Below are positions 37,288-47,428 of a DNA stretch of 56,128 nt, in pieces. The notes beneath the pieces were generated by a model, which made no database searches, was not told where the DNA came from, and saw nothing but the letters and a program-made list of their open reading frames with translations. Source of the stretch: Spirochaetia bacterium (GTDB taxonomy: Bacteria; Spirochaetota; Spirochaetia; B11-G9); NCBI GenBank assembly GCA_027859095.1, contig JAQIBN010000085.1, positions 1 through 56,128 of the forward strand. Reading direction: 5' to 3'. Within the stretch, counting starts at the first letter, position 1. Every line of letters begins with the position of its first letter. A program made the position numbers and the translations under genes.

Positions 37288-38017
37288 TTACAACCTCCTG
37301 TAAGGAAGGCATTAAGAATGTGAAAATAAGTGAAGAAATTATTACTCCAAGAACCAGGGACCAGCTGCTTCCAATTAATGGAACATAGCTCAAAGCAGTG
37401 TTCAGAATTCCGGCTGTCAGTGCGATCCAAATGATCTGCGGGGCTTTCCTGATCTCAGGAACCAGAAGGGACATAAAAAGGACATAGAGTCCCATTCCAA
37501 GGCTGCCCCCTAATGCATCAGGAATAAAAGTTCCAAGAAGGAATCCAGCTGCTGTTCCACTGCCCCAGGAAATATACGATAACAAACTTACTGTAAAAAC
37601 ATAGCCCACAGGCAGCCTCCCCTCTCGGGCCATGACAACAGAAAAGGTTTCATCTGTTACTCCGAAGGCTATAAAGGGTATCTGCCACCAGCGGGGAGTT
37701 ACCAGTCTGCTGCCAAGGGATGCGCTCATAATAAAATGACGAAAGTTAACCAGAAATGTTGCAGCCACAATACTTAATGGGGAAATACCGGCAATTAGCA
37801 TATTAAGTGCCATAAACTGGCTGGCTCCTGCAAAAACTATTGTGGAAAACATAACAGCATCTGTTAAATAAAGATTTGCACTTTTTACAAGAAGGCCGAA
37901 TGCCATGGCAACAGAGAAGTAACCCAGCATTATGGGAAATGCATCTTTGAAACCCATAATAATATAATCTATGAGATGTTTATCGGTTTTTGTTAACTCT
38001 TGTGATTCCATCATCAT
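37280..38017 (-). CDS. azlC: AzlC-family branched-chain amino acid export permease
   Basis: GFKDAFPIMLGYFSVAMAFGLL, FAGASQFMALNMLIAG, FGVTDETFSV. Confidence 0.9.
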   Translation of the reverse strand: MMMESQELTKTDKHLIDYIIMGFKDAFPIMLGYFSVAMAFGLLVKSANLYLTDAVMFSTIVFAGASQFMALNMLIAGISPLSIVAATFLVNFRHFIMSASLGSRLVTPRWWQIPFIAFGVTDETFSVVMAREGRLPVGYVFTVSLLSYISWGSGTAAGFLLGTFIPDALGGSLGMGLYVLFMSLLVPEIRKAPQIIWIALTAGILNTALSYVPLIGSSWSLVLGVIISSLIFTFLMPSLQEVVSE

Positions 38018-38187
38018 GTATACTTATATCAGGAGATAAAAGTATGTGCAATATTTGAAAAAACAAATTGAAGATACTGCTCTTTTTAAATTTTCTGCTT
38101 AATTTTAGACATCTATCTTCTGCATCTTCAATTCAGTAAGATCATCTATTAAAAATTCCCGGCAGAAAGAAGAATAATCAGAATTTT

Positions 38188-39450
38188 CTATACCATGTTC
38201 TTTACTGTATTTTCCAATCGGGCCTTCTCTGCAGCAAAAATCACTTCATGGCTCAAACATGATTCTTCAATATTTCTCTTTATAAAGGAATGGTCTCCTG
38301 TTTCCCAGGCCTTGATATATGCAGTCATCAGGCCAAAATCACCACCGCCGTGCCCCTCAGAAGCACTGGCACCACTGGAATCCACTTCTATCTTTTCCCA
38401 GGTATCACTCAGAAAATCATACAATTGTATTTTATTTCCATCTGTATCCAGCATTCCCCGGGTACCGAAGATTCGTGTTTTTCTGTGAGAAACATCTGTA
38501 AAAGCAAGCACTGATAAGGAGGCTGTCCTATTTTCTGAAAAGTTTAGATTGACCACCTGGTTATCAACCACATTATTGTCACAGGAATATACACAACGCC
38601 CATAAGGGCCTGATTGAAGGGCAATATCAAGAGCTTCAATACTCAACTCATCTATCACCGTATCCAGGGGCCATATCAAATTCCCTTCCTTGAGAATTTT
38701 ACTGTAAAAACGTGGTGCTGAAAAAGGACAGGAAGCTTCAATACTGCAATTAAAACAACGGGATGACGCACCTTCAGGTTTATTCTCTTTACGAAAATGA
38801 TTCAACGAGCCGAAAGAGGATACAGAGCTCACTTCACCTCCCATAACATGTAAAATCCAGTCTATATCATGACAGGACTTTGCCAGAAGCATGGAACTGC
38901 TGGTATCTTCCCTCCTCCAGTTACCACGCACATATGAATGAACATAATGCCAGTAACCAACAGGTTCAAGTCTCTGAAGAGATACAACATCTCCTATCCG
39001 GTCAGTTCCAAGGAGTTTTTTAATGAGTTGGGTATGGGGAGTATAAAGAAGGACATGGCAAATTCCGAATAATATCCGGTTTCGTTTTACAGCCTCAGAA
39101 ATTTTTACACACCCTTCATGATCCACCGACATGGGTTTTTCAAGGAGAATGTTATAACCCAAATCAGAAAATGCAACCACAGGCTCAACATGGTCTCTGT
39201 CCGGGGTGGCAATAAGAACAGCATCAGCTGAAGGCTTATCCTGCAGAAGAGCCCTCCAGGAAGAATATCTGTATTTTTCAGGGACTCCAAATTTTTCTCC
39301 GAACAAGTTTCTTCTAAACTCATTTGGTTCTGCTACAGCACATATCACTAATTTATCAGGATTTAACAGAGAAAACTCACTGTAAGCCCGTCCCCGGCTC
39401 CCTGCTCCCAGTACTGCAAGTCTCATCTTTTTGCTGTTCTTTTTACTCAT
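38188..39450 (-). CDS. Gfo/Idh/MocA-family oxidoreductase
   Basis: LAVLGAGSRGRAYSEFSL, VLIATPDRDHVEPVVAFSDLGYNILLEKPMSVDHEGC. Confidence 0.9.
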   Translation of the reverse strand: MSKKNSKKMRLAVLGAGSRGRAYSEFSLLNPDKLVICAVAEPNEFRRNLFGEKFGVPEKYRYSSWRALLQDKPSADAVLIATPDRDHVEPVVAFSDLGYNILLEKPMSVDHEGCVKISEAVKRNRILFGICHVLLYTPHTQLIKKLLGTDRIGDVVSLQRLEPVGYWHYVHSYVRGNWRREDTSSSMLLAKSCHDIDWILHVMGGEVSSVSSFGSLNHFRKENKPEGASSRCFNCSIEASCPFSAPRFYSKILKEGNLIWPLDTVIDELSIEALDIALQSGPYGRCVYSCDNNVVDNQVVNLNFSENRTASLSVLAFTDVSHRKTRIFGTRGMLDTDGNKIQLYDFLSDTWEKIEVDSSGASASEGHGGGDFGLMTAYIKAWETGDHSFIKRNIEESCLSHEVIFAAEKARLENTVKNMV

Positions 39451-39453
39451 TAA

Positions 39454-40287
39454 TTATCCTTTAACTGAACCGGAACGTACTCCGGCTATTACATATTTTT
39501 GCATAAATAGAAAAAATATCACAATTGGAAACATACCCAGTACCAGAGTAGCAAGAGCATAATCCCAACGGTTAGTGTACTGCCCGAAAAAACTGAAAAC
39601 GGCAAGAGGAATTGTATGAAGAGATCGTTTTGACAGAATTAAAAGAGGCAGCAGAAAATCATTCCAAATCAGCAGAGTCTGGAGAATTATGACTGTTATG
39701 GTCATAGAACGAATCATTGGAATTACTATATATAAAAAAATCTGAAAGATGTTACAGCCATCAATTAAAGCTGCTTCTTCCATCTGGATAGGCACTGATT
39801 TAATAAATCCATGATATAGAAACACAGTGAAGGGTGTGCTGTATCCAAGATAAACCAGAATCAGACCAATCCGGCTGTTTAAGAGATGGAAATCGGTAAC
39901 AACCCTCATCAGGGGGATCATTATTGATTGAAAAGGGGTAACCATGGCAGCAACAAAGGCAAAAAACATTAATCCATTAAATTTTGTATTTTTTCTAACC
40001 ATCCACCATGATGCCATAGAGCCGATAATTACAAGAAATAGAATAGATAATGATGTGATGAATATTGAATTGGAAAACACCGAAAGAAATTTTATTTTAC
40101 TAAAAGCATTTGTATAATTACTCCAGGCAATAATTCTGGGCAATGAGGCAGCGTTTTTTAGAATTTCTCCGAATGGTTTAAGGGAATTTACCACAACAAA
40201 GTAGAATGGAGCCAGAAATAACATAGCAATAAGCACCATGCCAAGCTCCATTACTCCTACAATAGTCCTTCTTCTAACCTGGATCAT
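39454..40287 (-). CDS. Carbohydrate ABC transporter permease (CUT1, MalG-type)
   Basis: EEAALIDGCNIFQIFLYIVIPMIRSMTITVII EAA motif. Confidence 0.9.
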   Translation of the reverse strand: MIQVRRRTIVGVMELGMVLIAMLFLAPFYFVVVNSLKPFGEILKNAASLPRIIAWSNYTNAFSKIKFLSVFSNSIFITSLSILFLVIIGSMASWWMVRKNTKFNGLMFFAFVAAMVTPFQSIMIPLMRVVTDFHLLNSRIGLILVYLGYSTPFTVFLYHGFIKSVPIQMEEAALIDGCNIFQIFLYIVIPMIRSMTITVIILQTLLIWNDFLLPLLILSKRSLHTIPLAVFSFFGQYTNRWDYALATLVLGMFPIVIFFLFMQKYVIAGVRSGSVKG

Positions 40288-41171
40288 GCTTCAACCTCCA
40301 TTTTTTTGGTTTGGCGTACCTGAAAAAGAGTAATTACACCAACCACCAGAAAATAGAGAATAGATTTCGCTGATCCGACTCCATAATTACCGTATCTAAA
40401 AGCTTCGAGATAGATATTCAGTGCAACGGTCTCAGTAGAACGGAAAGGCCCTCCTGAAGTTAGAGATAAAACTATATCAAAACTCTTAAAAGTCCATGAT
40501 AGAGCTAAAAACAGACAAACAGTAATTGCCGGCATAGACAAAGGTACAATTATACGGGTGAACATATAGACACCACCGGCTCCGTCCATATGTGCTGCTT
40601 CCATAAGTTCTGTATCAATATTTAGAAGATGGGCAATATAAATAATCATTAGATACCCAACCGATCTCCAGGTATATACAATTACTAGACCCCAGAACCC
40701 GGTCTCAGGAGAACCTAACCAGGGAAGTGCAAAAAAACTGAGTTTTGTAATTTCTCCAATAGTAGAGAAGCCATTCACCAGGATAAATCGCCAGATAAAT
40801 CCAAGAAGTACTCCTCCGATGACGTTGGGAAGGAAAAAAATGGTCCTGAGCAACACCTTGGTCCTTAATGGTTGAATCAGAACCATGGCAAATCCAAATG
40901 CCAGAACGTTTGTAATTACCAATGTGGTTACAGTAAAACGAAAAGTAAACCATAATGATGTAAAAAATTGTGTATCATGAAATAAAATCTGTTGAAAATT
41001 ATTAATTCCTACCCAAATTGGAGTGGCATTTACTCCATTCCACTCTGTAAAACTATAATAAATTCCGGAAATAAATGGGAATACGATGATAAGTATGAAA
41101 AAAAACACTGCCGGTCCGAGAAAAACTGTTGCTAATCCCGCCTGTTTTATACGATTTCCTGATTCAGACAT
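40284..41171 (-). CDS. Carbohydrate ABC transporter permease (CUT1, MalF-type)
   Basis: EAAHMDGAGGVYMFTRIIVPLSMPAITVC EAA motif. Confidence 0.9.
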   Translation of the reverse strand: MSESGNRIKQAGLATVFLGPAVFFFILIIVFPFISGIYYSFTEWNGVNATPIWVGINNFQQILFHDTQFFTSLWFTFRFTVTTLVITNVLAFGFAMVLIQPLRTKVLLRTIFFLPNVIGGVLLGFIWRFILVNGFSTIGEITKLSFFALPWLGSPETGFWGLVIVYTWRSVGYLMIIYIAHLLNIDTELMEAAHMDGAGGVYMFTRIIVPLSMPAITVCLFLALSWTFKSFDIVLSLTSGGPFRSTETVALNIYLEAFRYGNYGVGSAKSILYFLVVGVITLFQVRQTKKMEVEA

Positions 41172-41193
41172 ATTTCCTCCAGGCGGAAAAAAA

Positions 41194-41223
41194 ACAGTTC
41201 CCCGGAAAAAATCAGGGAACTGT
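41194..41223 (-). other. Intercistronic stem-loop after the substrate-binding protein gene
   Basis: ACAGTTCCC-12 nt-GGGAACTGT, 9-bp perfect stem, between the SBP stop and the permease start. Confidence 0.75.
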
Positions 41224-41231
41224 ATCTATTA

Positions 41232-42482
41232 TTATTCAGCAAGCTTAACCCATGATTCCTGCATTCGTTTCAGCATTTCACTATAAGAAATTTTATCTGC
41301 AACATATCGCTGTGCATGTTCTGAGAATTCGTTATACATACCATCATGCCATGTTGTAAATGACCAGGGAACAGTTTTTCCTTTTGAAGCATAAGTTAAT
41401 ATATCCTGACTTAATCCCCCTAATGAATCTGATTTTATATTATCAAAAGCAGGGATATAGCCAAACTCCTCTGTAATATATCTTTGTCCAACCTCAGAAC
41501 TAACCATCCAGTTCAGGAACTTTTTGGCATCATCCTTCATATCTGATTCTTTGTTTACGACCCAATAAAAGGGAACCCCTACAGGTATTCTGCCGGAAAC
41601 AGCCGGATCATTATTCACTGGAATCGGTAGGAGTCCTACTTCTGCATCAGGATTTGCTTCATAGATCCCGACCTCTTTCCAGTTTCCCTGCTGAACCATG
41701 GCTACCTGTCCGGTATTAAACAAGGTCATTTGAGCATTATGATCAGTAGTTAGGGGGTTTTTATTTCCATATTTAATTGTCAAATCAAAAGTTTCTTTAA
41801 AACTGTTAAAAATTGCGTTATCTGCAATTGATGCTGTTCCATTATCCAGGGCAGTAGAAAAGGAGGCTGGATCCTGAAGAGTAGCAAAAGGAATATTCAT
41901 AAGATGCATACCTATAACCCACCATTCTGAGTATCCATTTCCAAATGGCGTTATCCCCATGGCTTCTATCTTTTCTGCTGCATCTCTTAGTTCCTGTACA
42001 GTCCCTGGTGTTTTGGTTATACCTGCATCCCTAAATATCTTTTTGTTGTAGATGAATCCGTATCCTTCAAGGTTGAAAGGCATTCCCATCAGTTTACCTT
42101 CAAAGGTCATAGGTCTCTTTGCCGACTCAACTGCATGGCTTACCCAAGGCTGATCAGATAGATCGGACAGGTATTCTGAAAAAGTATTTGCCAGAGCTGG
42201 TCCATCCACTACAAAAATATCAGGTCCGTTTCCAGATGCAAATTTTGTTTTCAATGTTGTTGTCCAATCAGCTGCACCACCTACAGTCTCAACTACAAGT
42301 TTTACACCCGGCTCCACTTTAGCATATTCCTTGACTAATTGATCCCATTGCTCAACCTGACTCACCTTAAAATGATACAAGTTTAATTCTCTGGGTGTGG
42401 TTTTCTGCTCTTCCTTATTACCTGCTGCGAATAAAAAGCCAATTGACAATAAGAATATCAATCCCAATAACATTTTTTTCAT
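41232..42482 (-). CDS. Carbohydrate ABC transporter substrate-binding protein
   Basis: Signal peptide FLFAAGNKEE; SBP_bac_1 features (GPDIFVVDGPALANTF, FNTGQVAMVQQGNW). Confidence 0.9.
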   Translation of the reverse strand: MKKMLLGLIFLLSIGFLFAAGNKEEQKTTPRELNLYHFKVSQVEQWDQLVKEYAKVEPGVKLVVETVGGAADWTTTLKTKFASGNGPDIFVVDGPALANTFSEYLSDLSDQPWVSHAVESAKRPMTFEGKLMGMPFNLEGYGFIYNKKIFRDAGITKTPGTVQELRDAAEKIEAMGITPFGNGYSEWWVIGMHLMNIPFATLQDPASFSTALDNGTASIADNAIFNSFKETFDLTIKYGNKNPLTTDHNAQMTLFNTGQVAMVQQGNWKEVGIYEANPDAEVGLLPIPVNNDPAVSGRIPVGVPFYWVVNKESDMKDDAKKFLNWMVSSEVGQRYITEEFGYIPAFDNIKSDSLGGLSQDILTYASKGKTVPWSFTTWHDGMYNEFSEHAQRYVADKISYSEMLKRMQESWVKLAE

Positions 42483-42518
42483 AAAAACCTCCTCGGTTTT
42501 TTAAAGAGAAATTATTAT

Positions 42519-42557
42519 CACCTATAATGTTTGTTGTGACAACAATCATTATAGGTG
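42519..42557. promoter_or_regulatory. 39-bp near-perfect palindromic operator between sugar ABC operon and ROK gene
   Basis: CACCTATAATGTTTGTTGT-G-ACAACAATCATTATAGGTG; 18/19 arm positions complementary. Confidence 0.8.
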
Positions 42558-42683
42558 TCTTTCTTTACTTTTGTCAAGTTTTTTTATAGTTTATTATTTG
42601 TCCTTGACCAAAGGGCTAACTCTAAACAATAATTGTTTATTGAAAGAACAAAGTAGTTATTCTATATCTAAAAGGAGGAGCTT

Positions 42684-43850
42684 ACGGGATATCAACAGGA
42701 ACAAAAGAAAAAAAACATCTCAAAAATACTTGAAATCATCCACAGTTCACAGGGAATCAGCAGGATTGATATAGCCAGAGAACTTGAAATTGATCGTTCA
42801 ACAGTTACAACAATCGTACCCGAACTTTTAAAATATGAAATTCTGAAGGAAATTCAGATAAAACCAACTGGTAAAGGAGGAAGACCTCCAATTCTCTTAC
42901 AAATAAATATGAACTTTGGTAATACTATAGGGGTAGCTATCCATCTAAAAAGTTACCAGGCTGCAGTTCTGAATCTTTCCGGAGAAATTGTTTTTATCCT
43001 CCAGGAAAAACTTCCGCACCCTTTAGAGGAGTTCGGAAATAACTGTAAAACAATCCTGAATCGAATTGAAAACAAATTGAAATACACCGGGATTCCGATT
43101 ATTGGTGCTGCAATTGCAATATCTGGCACTATTAACTCATTAAATAACAGTGTAGACCGTTCCTTTGTTTTTCAATTGGAAGATTACGATTTCCAAAAGG
43201 AGATATCCGAACAGTTTCCATACCCTGTTTTTGTAGAAAATGATGCAAATGCAGGGGCATGGGGAGAGCTTTTCCCCCCCTGGAATAAACACTACACATC
43301 TTTTCTATATCTATTGGCGAGAACTACAGCATATAATACAGATACTAACATTGATACAGGGATGGCTATTGGAATAGGAGTGGTGGCAGACGGTCGTATA
43401 CTTTATGGCGCCCACAACCAGGCAGGAGAACTTCGTAGTGCTTACTGGAAAAAATCAAGGGATTCAAAAAAGCAAGTATCCATACCTCTTAGCAGGTTGG
43501 TAAATATTCAGAATGACAAGGTTGTGCTTCAGGAATTTATAGAAGAAATTCTTGTAACTCTGGGACCAGTAGTCTCCGTCATAGATCCGGAAGCAATAAT
43601 TTTTGGAGGTGATTTAAAAGATCAAATACCACTTATTATGGAAATACTGAGAGGCTCTCTGGTTGAAAATTATCTGAGTATGGAACAGGAGAAATATTCA
43701 ATTGCTCCGCCGGTCAAAGGAGAGGAAGAGATCTGTGCAGGGGCAGCATGTATGTTTTTACACCGTTTATTCAAACAAAACTATGAACATCCCCAAAAAA
43801 AAGATGTTGTTGCATGGGAAAATATTTTTCAATTGGTATCAGCCAGGTAA
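42684..43850 (+). CDS. ROK-family transcriptional regulator (HTH plus ROK domain); proposed ACG start
   Basis: In-frame extension of listed ORF: TGYQQEQKKKNISKILEIIHSSQGISRIDIARELEIDRSTVTTIVPELLKYEILKEI...; GGAGG 5 nt before ACG 42684; in-frame TAA at 42669. Confidence 0.8.
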   Translation, partial: TGYQQEQKKKNISKILEIIHSSQGISRIDIARELEIDRSTVTTIVPELLKYEILKEIQIKPTGKGGRPPILLQINMNFGNTIGVAIHLKSYQAAVLNLSGEIVFILQEKLPHPLEEFGNNCKTILNRIENKLKYTGIPIIGAAIAISGTINSLNNSVDRSFVFQLEDYDFQKEISEQFPYPVFVENDANAGAWGELFPPWNKHYTSFLYLLARTTAYNTDTNIDTGMAIGIGVVADGRILYGAHNQAGELRSAYWKKSRDSKKQVSIPLSRLVNIQNDKVVLQEFIEEILVTLGPVVSVIDPEAIIFGGDLKDQIPLIMEILRGSLVENYLSMEQEKYSIAPPVKGEEEICAGAACMFLHRLFKQNYEHPQKKDVVAWENIFQLVSAR

Positions 43851-43929
43851 TGAATAAATTATAGCAGTTAAATAGGTTTTGATTATTTATATAAAGCCTC
43901 GTAAAATTTTCGTGAAAAAATCATCCTTC

Positions 43930-44532
43930 TTAAGTATTAATACCAAGCAGATCGAGATCCTTCTGCAAAGTAACAGGACTAGCTAAATGAATAGTCTCAA
44001 ATCCCAGATTGGAGGCTGTTAAAATATTATTTTTTGTATCATCAATAAATATGGATTCACCAGGATCAATTTTATACTTATTAATCAATCTAATATAGAT
44101 ATCAGTATCCGGTTTCATCATATTTACTTTCGCAGAAATAATTCCACCATTAAAATTATTAAAGAAATCATATTTTTCAAAAATGCAGGAATAAATTTGA
44201 TGACTGATATTGGAAAGATATAATAGATTATACTCATGGATTTTAAGAAGTTTAAGAATCTCTACTGTGCTTTCAATAGGTGTAAATATGCTGCATAAAT
44301 CCGACATAACCTCACGAAGAATAAGTTCCCTTTCCGGATTTCTATCTATAAATATTCTTAAAACCTCACTTTCAGTTTTTGTTCCCTTATCAAGATCCAG
44401 CCACTCCTGTGTATCGAAAATAGCTGAAAACAGGAAGAGGACATCCTCCTCCGGGTATTTTTTACTCAAAAATTCAATAGGTCTATAATATACAAGCACA
44501 TTTCCAATATCAAAAATTATATTTTTTATCAC
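43930..44532 (-). CDS. HAD-superfamily hydrolase (HAD-IA, YihX-like)
   Basis: IIFDIGNVLVYYRP, LLYLSNIS, MMKPDTDIY, ESIFIDDTKNN. Confidence 0.88.
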   Translation of the reverse strand: MIKNIIFDIGNVLVYYRPIEFLSKKYPEEDVLFLFSAIFDTQEWLDLDKGTKTESEVLRIFIDRNPERELILREVMSDLCSIFTPIESTVEILKLLKIHEYNLLYLSNISHQIYSCIFEKYDFFNNFNGGIISAKVNMMKPDTDIYIRLINKYKIDPGESIFIDDTKNNILTASNLGFETIHLASPVTLQKDLDLLGINT

Positions 44533-44647
44533 TTCCCTTCCTGTTTTACAGAATTCAATTGAAAACTGTTTCTTATTTTATTTCCCGGATCCACAAAAGG
44601 GAATTTAATATCAATCCAATAACAGATTATTCTATTGTAAATACCAT

Positions 44648-46315
44648 TTAACCAGCAATAGTTTCTTTCCCTACACCTAAGAATTTATTAACTATAAACA
44701 GAGCTAATCCAGTGCATACCAACAGTATTGTTGCCAGTGCTGAAGCAGTCCCGAATAAGCCGTCAAGAACACTCAAGTATATTCTTACAGGCATTGTCAT
44801 GGTTTTACCTACATATAATACAATAGAAGAAGACAGTTCATTAACTGCAGTAACCCAACTCATTATGGCACCGGAAATTATACCCGGAATCATCAGTGGC
44901 AATGTGACCTTTCGGAAGGTTCTACCAGGAGGTGAACCGAGATTAATGCCTGCTTCCTCCAGAGAAGGATCAATCTGCTGAAGAATTGAAGCACTGGATC
45001 TGATTGAGTAAGGCAGTCTACGGATAAAATAGGACATGATGATGATCGTAGCAGTACCTGCCAGATACAATGGTTTTCCATTGAAAGCAACAATGAATCC
45101 TATTCCCAATACAGTTCCCGGAATTATGTAAGGAATCATCAGAAGAGGGTCAAGTAATCTTGCCGGAAGATTTTTCTTTCTCGACATGACGAAACCTAAC
45201 AAGGTTCCCACTATTACAATAAAAATTACAGCTGTTATGGAAAAGACAAGACTGTTGGTGATAGCTACCGGAACATCATGCAATATTTTCTGATAACTCT
45301 GCAGGCCAAAACCAGGCTGGAACACCGGTCCCTTTGTTTTTCGAAAGGAAAAAATAACTACTACTGCCAAAGGAAGTGTACTGATAAAAACGATCAGATA
45401 ACTTACCAGATGAGCTGCTAGGTTTGCAATTCCATGCAGAGATTTGACTTCCTGCTTATTGAGCATATTACTGGAGTATTTACGCCTGGAAGATGCATAT
45501 CTCTGAAAGAATATGACAAGAGTGGAAACAAGAATTAAAAGAATACTTACAGTAGAGGCAAGTCCGGGATTCTCCCCTACTTCACTGGTAAAAAGATTGT
45601 ATGCCATGGTAGGGAGAACATGAAAGTTTCTTCCAATTATCATGGGAGTTCCAAAATTTGCCAGGGACATCATAAAGGCCATAAGTCCGCCTGCACTTAC
45701 TGATGGAAGAACCAGAGGCAGAGTTACTCTAAAAAACCTTGTTACAGAATTGGCTCCCATATTCTCAGCAGCTTCTTCCAGTGATCGGTCAACAGCAGTC
45801 AATGCTCCGGATGTTAAAAGGAAAACAAAAGGATAATACTGCAATGTATATACCAGAATTATGCCTCCGGGTCCGAATATCGTAGGTAAATTAATACCCA
45901 GGGTCATTAGAAAATTACGGAGAAAACCGTTATTTCCCATCATCATTATCCAGGAATAAGCACCGATGAAGGGAGGCGAAAGAAGAGACAAAACCGCAAA
46001 TGTTGCCAGGACCGTTTTACCCCGAATTTTAAACCTTGAAGTAAAAAAAGCAAGGGGTATTCCAAACAGCAGGGCGCCTATGGTTCCACCAAAGGATACG
46101 AATAAACTATTCATAATAGTACGGGTATAATAGACTTTGGAGAAAAATTCTCTATAATTCGAAAGTGAAAGTCTTCCTGTTTCATTACTGATAAAACTAG
46201 CCTTGAATATATTGAAGAGTGGAAAGATAAGAAGAACAAATACTGTTAAGTAACCAAAAACTGTTACCAGTGTCCAGAAATCAAAACTGGAATTACGAAG
46301 CCTTCCAATTTTCAT
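44648..46315 (-). CDS. Iron(III)-type ABC transporter permease (two fused permease modules, FbpB/AfuB-like)
   Basis: 555 aa; two EAA motifs (EEAAENMGANSVTRFFRVTLPLVLPS; EEAGINLGSPPGRTFRKVTLPLMIPG). Confidence 0.88.
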   Translation of the reverse strand: MKIGRLRNSSFDFWTLVTVFGYLTVFVLLIFPLFNIFKASFISNETGRLSLSNYREFFSKVYYTRTIMNSLFVSFGGTIGALLFGIPLAFFTSRFKIRGKTVLATFAVLSLLSPPFIGAYSWIMMMGNNGFLRNFLMTLGINLPTIFGPGGIILVYTLQYYPFVFLLTSGALTAVDRSLEEAAENMGANSVTRFFRVTLPLVLPSVSAGGLMAFMMSLANFGTPMIIGRNFHVLPTMAYNLFTSEVGENPGLASTVSILLILVSTLVIFFQRYASSRRKYSSNMLNKQEVKSLHGIANLAAHLVSYLIVFISTLPLAVVVIFSFRKTKGPVFQPGFGLQSYQKILHDVPVAITNSLVFSITAVIFIVIVGTLLGFVMSRKKNLPARLLDPLLMIPYIIPGTVLGIGFIVAFNGKPLYLAGTATIIIMSYFIRRLPYSIRSSASILQQIDPSLEEAGINLGSPPGRTFRKVTLPLMIPGIISGAIMSWVTAVNELSSSIVLYVGKTMTMPVRIYLSVLDGLFGTASALATILLVCTGLALFIVNKFLGVGKETIAG

Positions 46316-47402
46316 ATCCTGACTCCTGTTTCCGTATGAAAATTCATAATTGCATCTACAGGTATTTTTACAAAAACAGAAGTACCATTGGGCATCAAGG
46401 CTTCACTCTGAGGCTTATGCCGTTCAACAACCAGGGTCTGTTTATCTCCGCATTTAATGGTGTATCTTATCAGGGAACCTATGAATGAACTTTTTTCAAC
46501 TATGCCAGGGAGACTGGAAAAATCATCGTTGTTAATTTCTTCTTTAACAATACTTACATCTTCAGGTCTGACTGCCATACGGGTTCTCTTAACATCAGAA
46601 ACGGCCAGGACTGCAGCTCTGATCTTGATATTATTTATCAATATTACAGTAGAATTATTTTCTGATTTTATTACATCTCCTTCAAGAAAATTCATATCTC
46701 CTACAAAAGAGGCAACAAAGGCGTTAACCGGGTTCTTATAAATTTCCCATGGGGTACCCACCTGCTGAATTCCCCCTTCATTCATTACAGCGATATTATC
46801 AGAAATTGCCAGAGCCTCTTCCTGATCATGAGTAACATATATTGTTGTAATTCCCAGAAGTTTCTGCATATTACGAATTTCATCTCTCATATCTACACGC
46901 AGCTTAGCATCCAGATTGGACAGAGGTTCATCCATCAACAGAACCTTGGGCTCTATAACCATGGCTCTTGCAAGTCCTACCCTCTGCTGCTGCCCTCCGC
47001 TTAACTGGTCAGGAGTACGTGTTTCATAACCTGTTAAGTGGACCTGTGCCAATGCACTTGCAACTTTCTTCTTTATTTCCGAGGCATCAACTTTCCTGGT
47101 TTTAAGCCCGAATGCAACATTCTCATAAACAGTCATATGAGGAAACACAGCATAACTTTGAAAAACCATCCCAGTGTCTCTTTTATAAGCAGGAATATCA
47201 TCAATCAGCTGATCATCTATGCGAATATGACCATTATCCTGTTTATAAAACCCGGCTATGGTTCGTAACAAAGTAGTCTTTCCACAACCCGAAGGACCAA
47301 GGAGAGTAAAAAAGTTCCAGTTTCTATTTTCTGATTGATATTTTTTAATGCTTTAACACCTGGAAAGCTCTTACTGATCCCTTCCAACAAAATTGAAGCC
47401 AT
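46312..47402 (-). pseudogene. FbpC/PotA-like ABC ATPase with a frameshift before the Walker A motif
   Basis: ATG 47402 frame reads MASILLEGISKSFPGVKALKNINQKIETGTF then shifts; the downstream frame reads TLLGPSGCGKTTLLRTIAGFYKQDNG.... Break lies at the A6 tract 47308-47313. Confidence 0.8.
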
Positions 47403-47428
47403 GTACTCCTCCGTTCTTTACAAATTCA

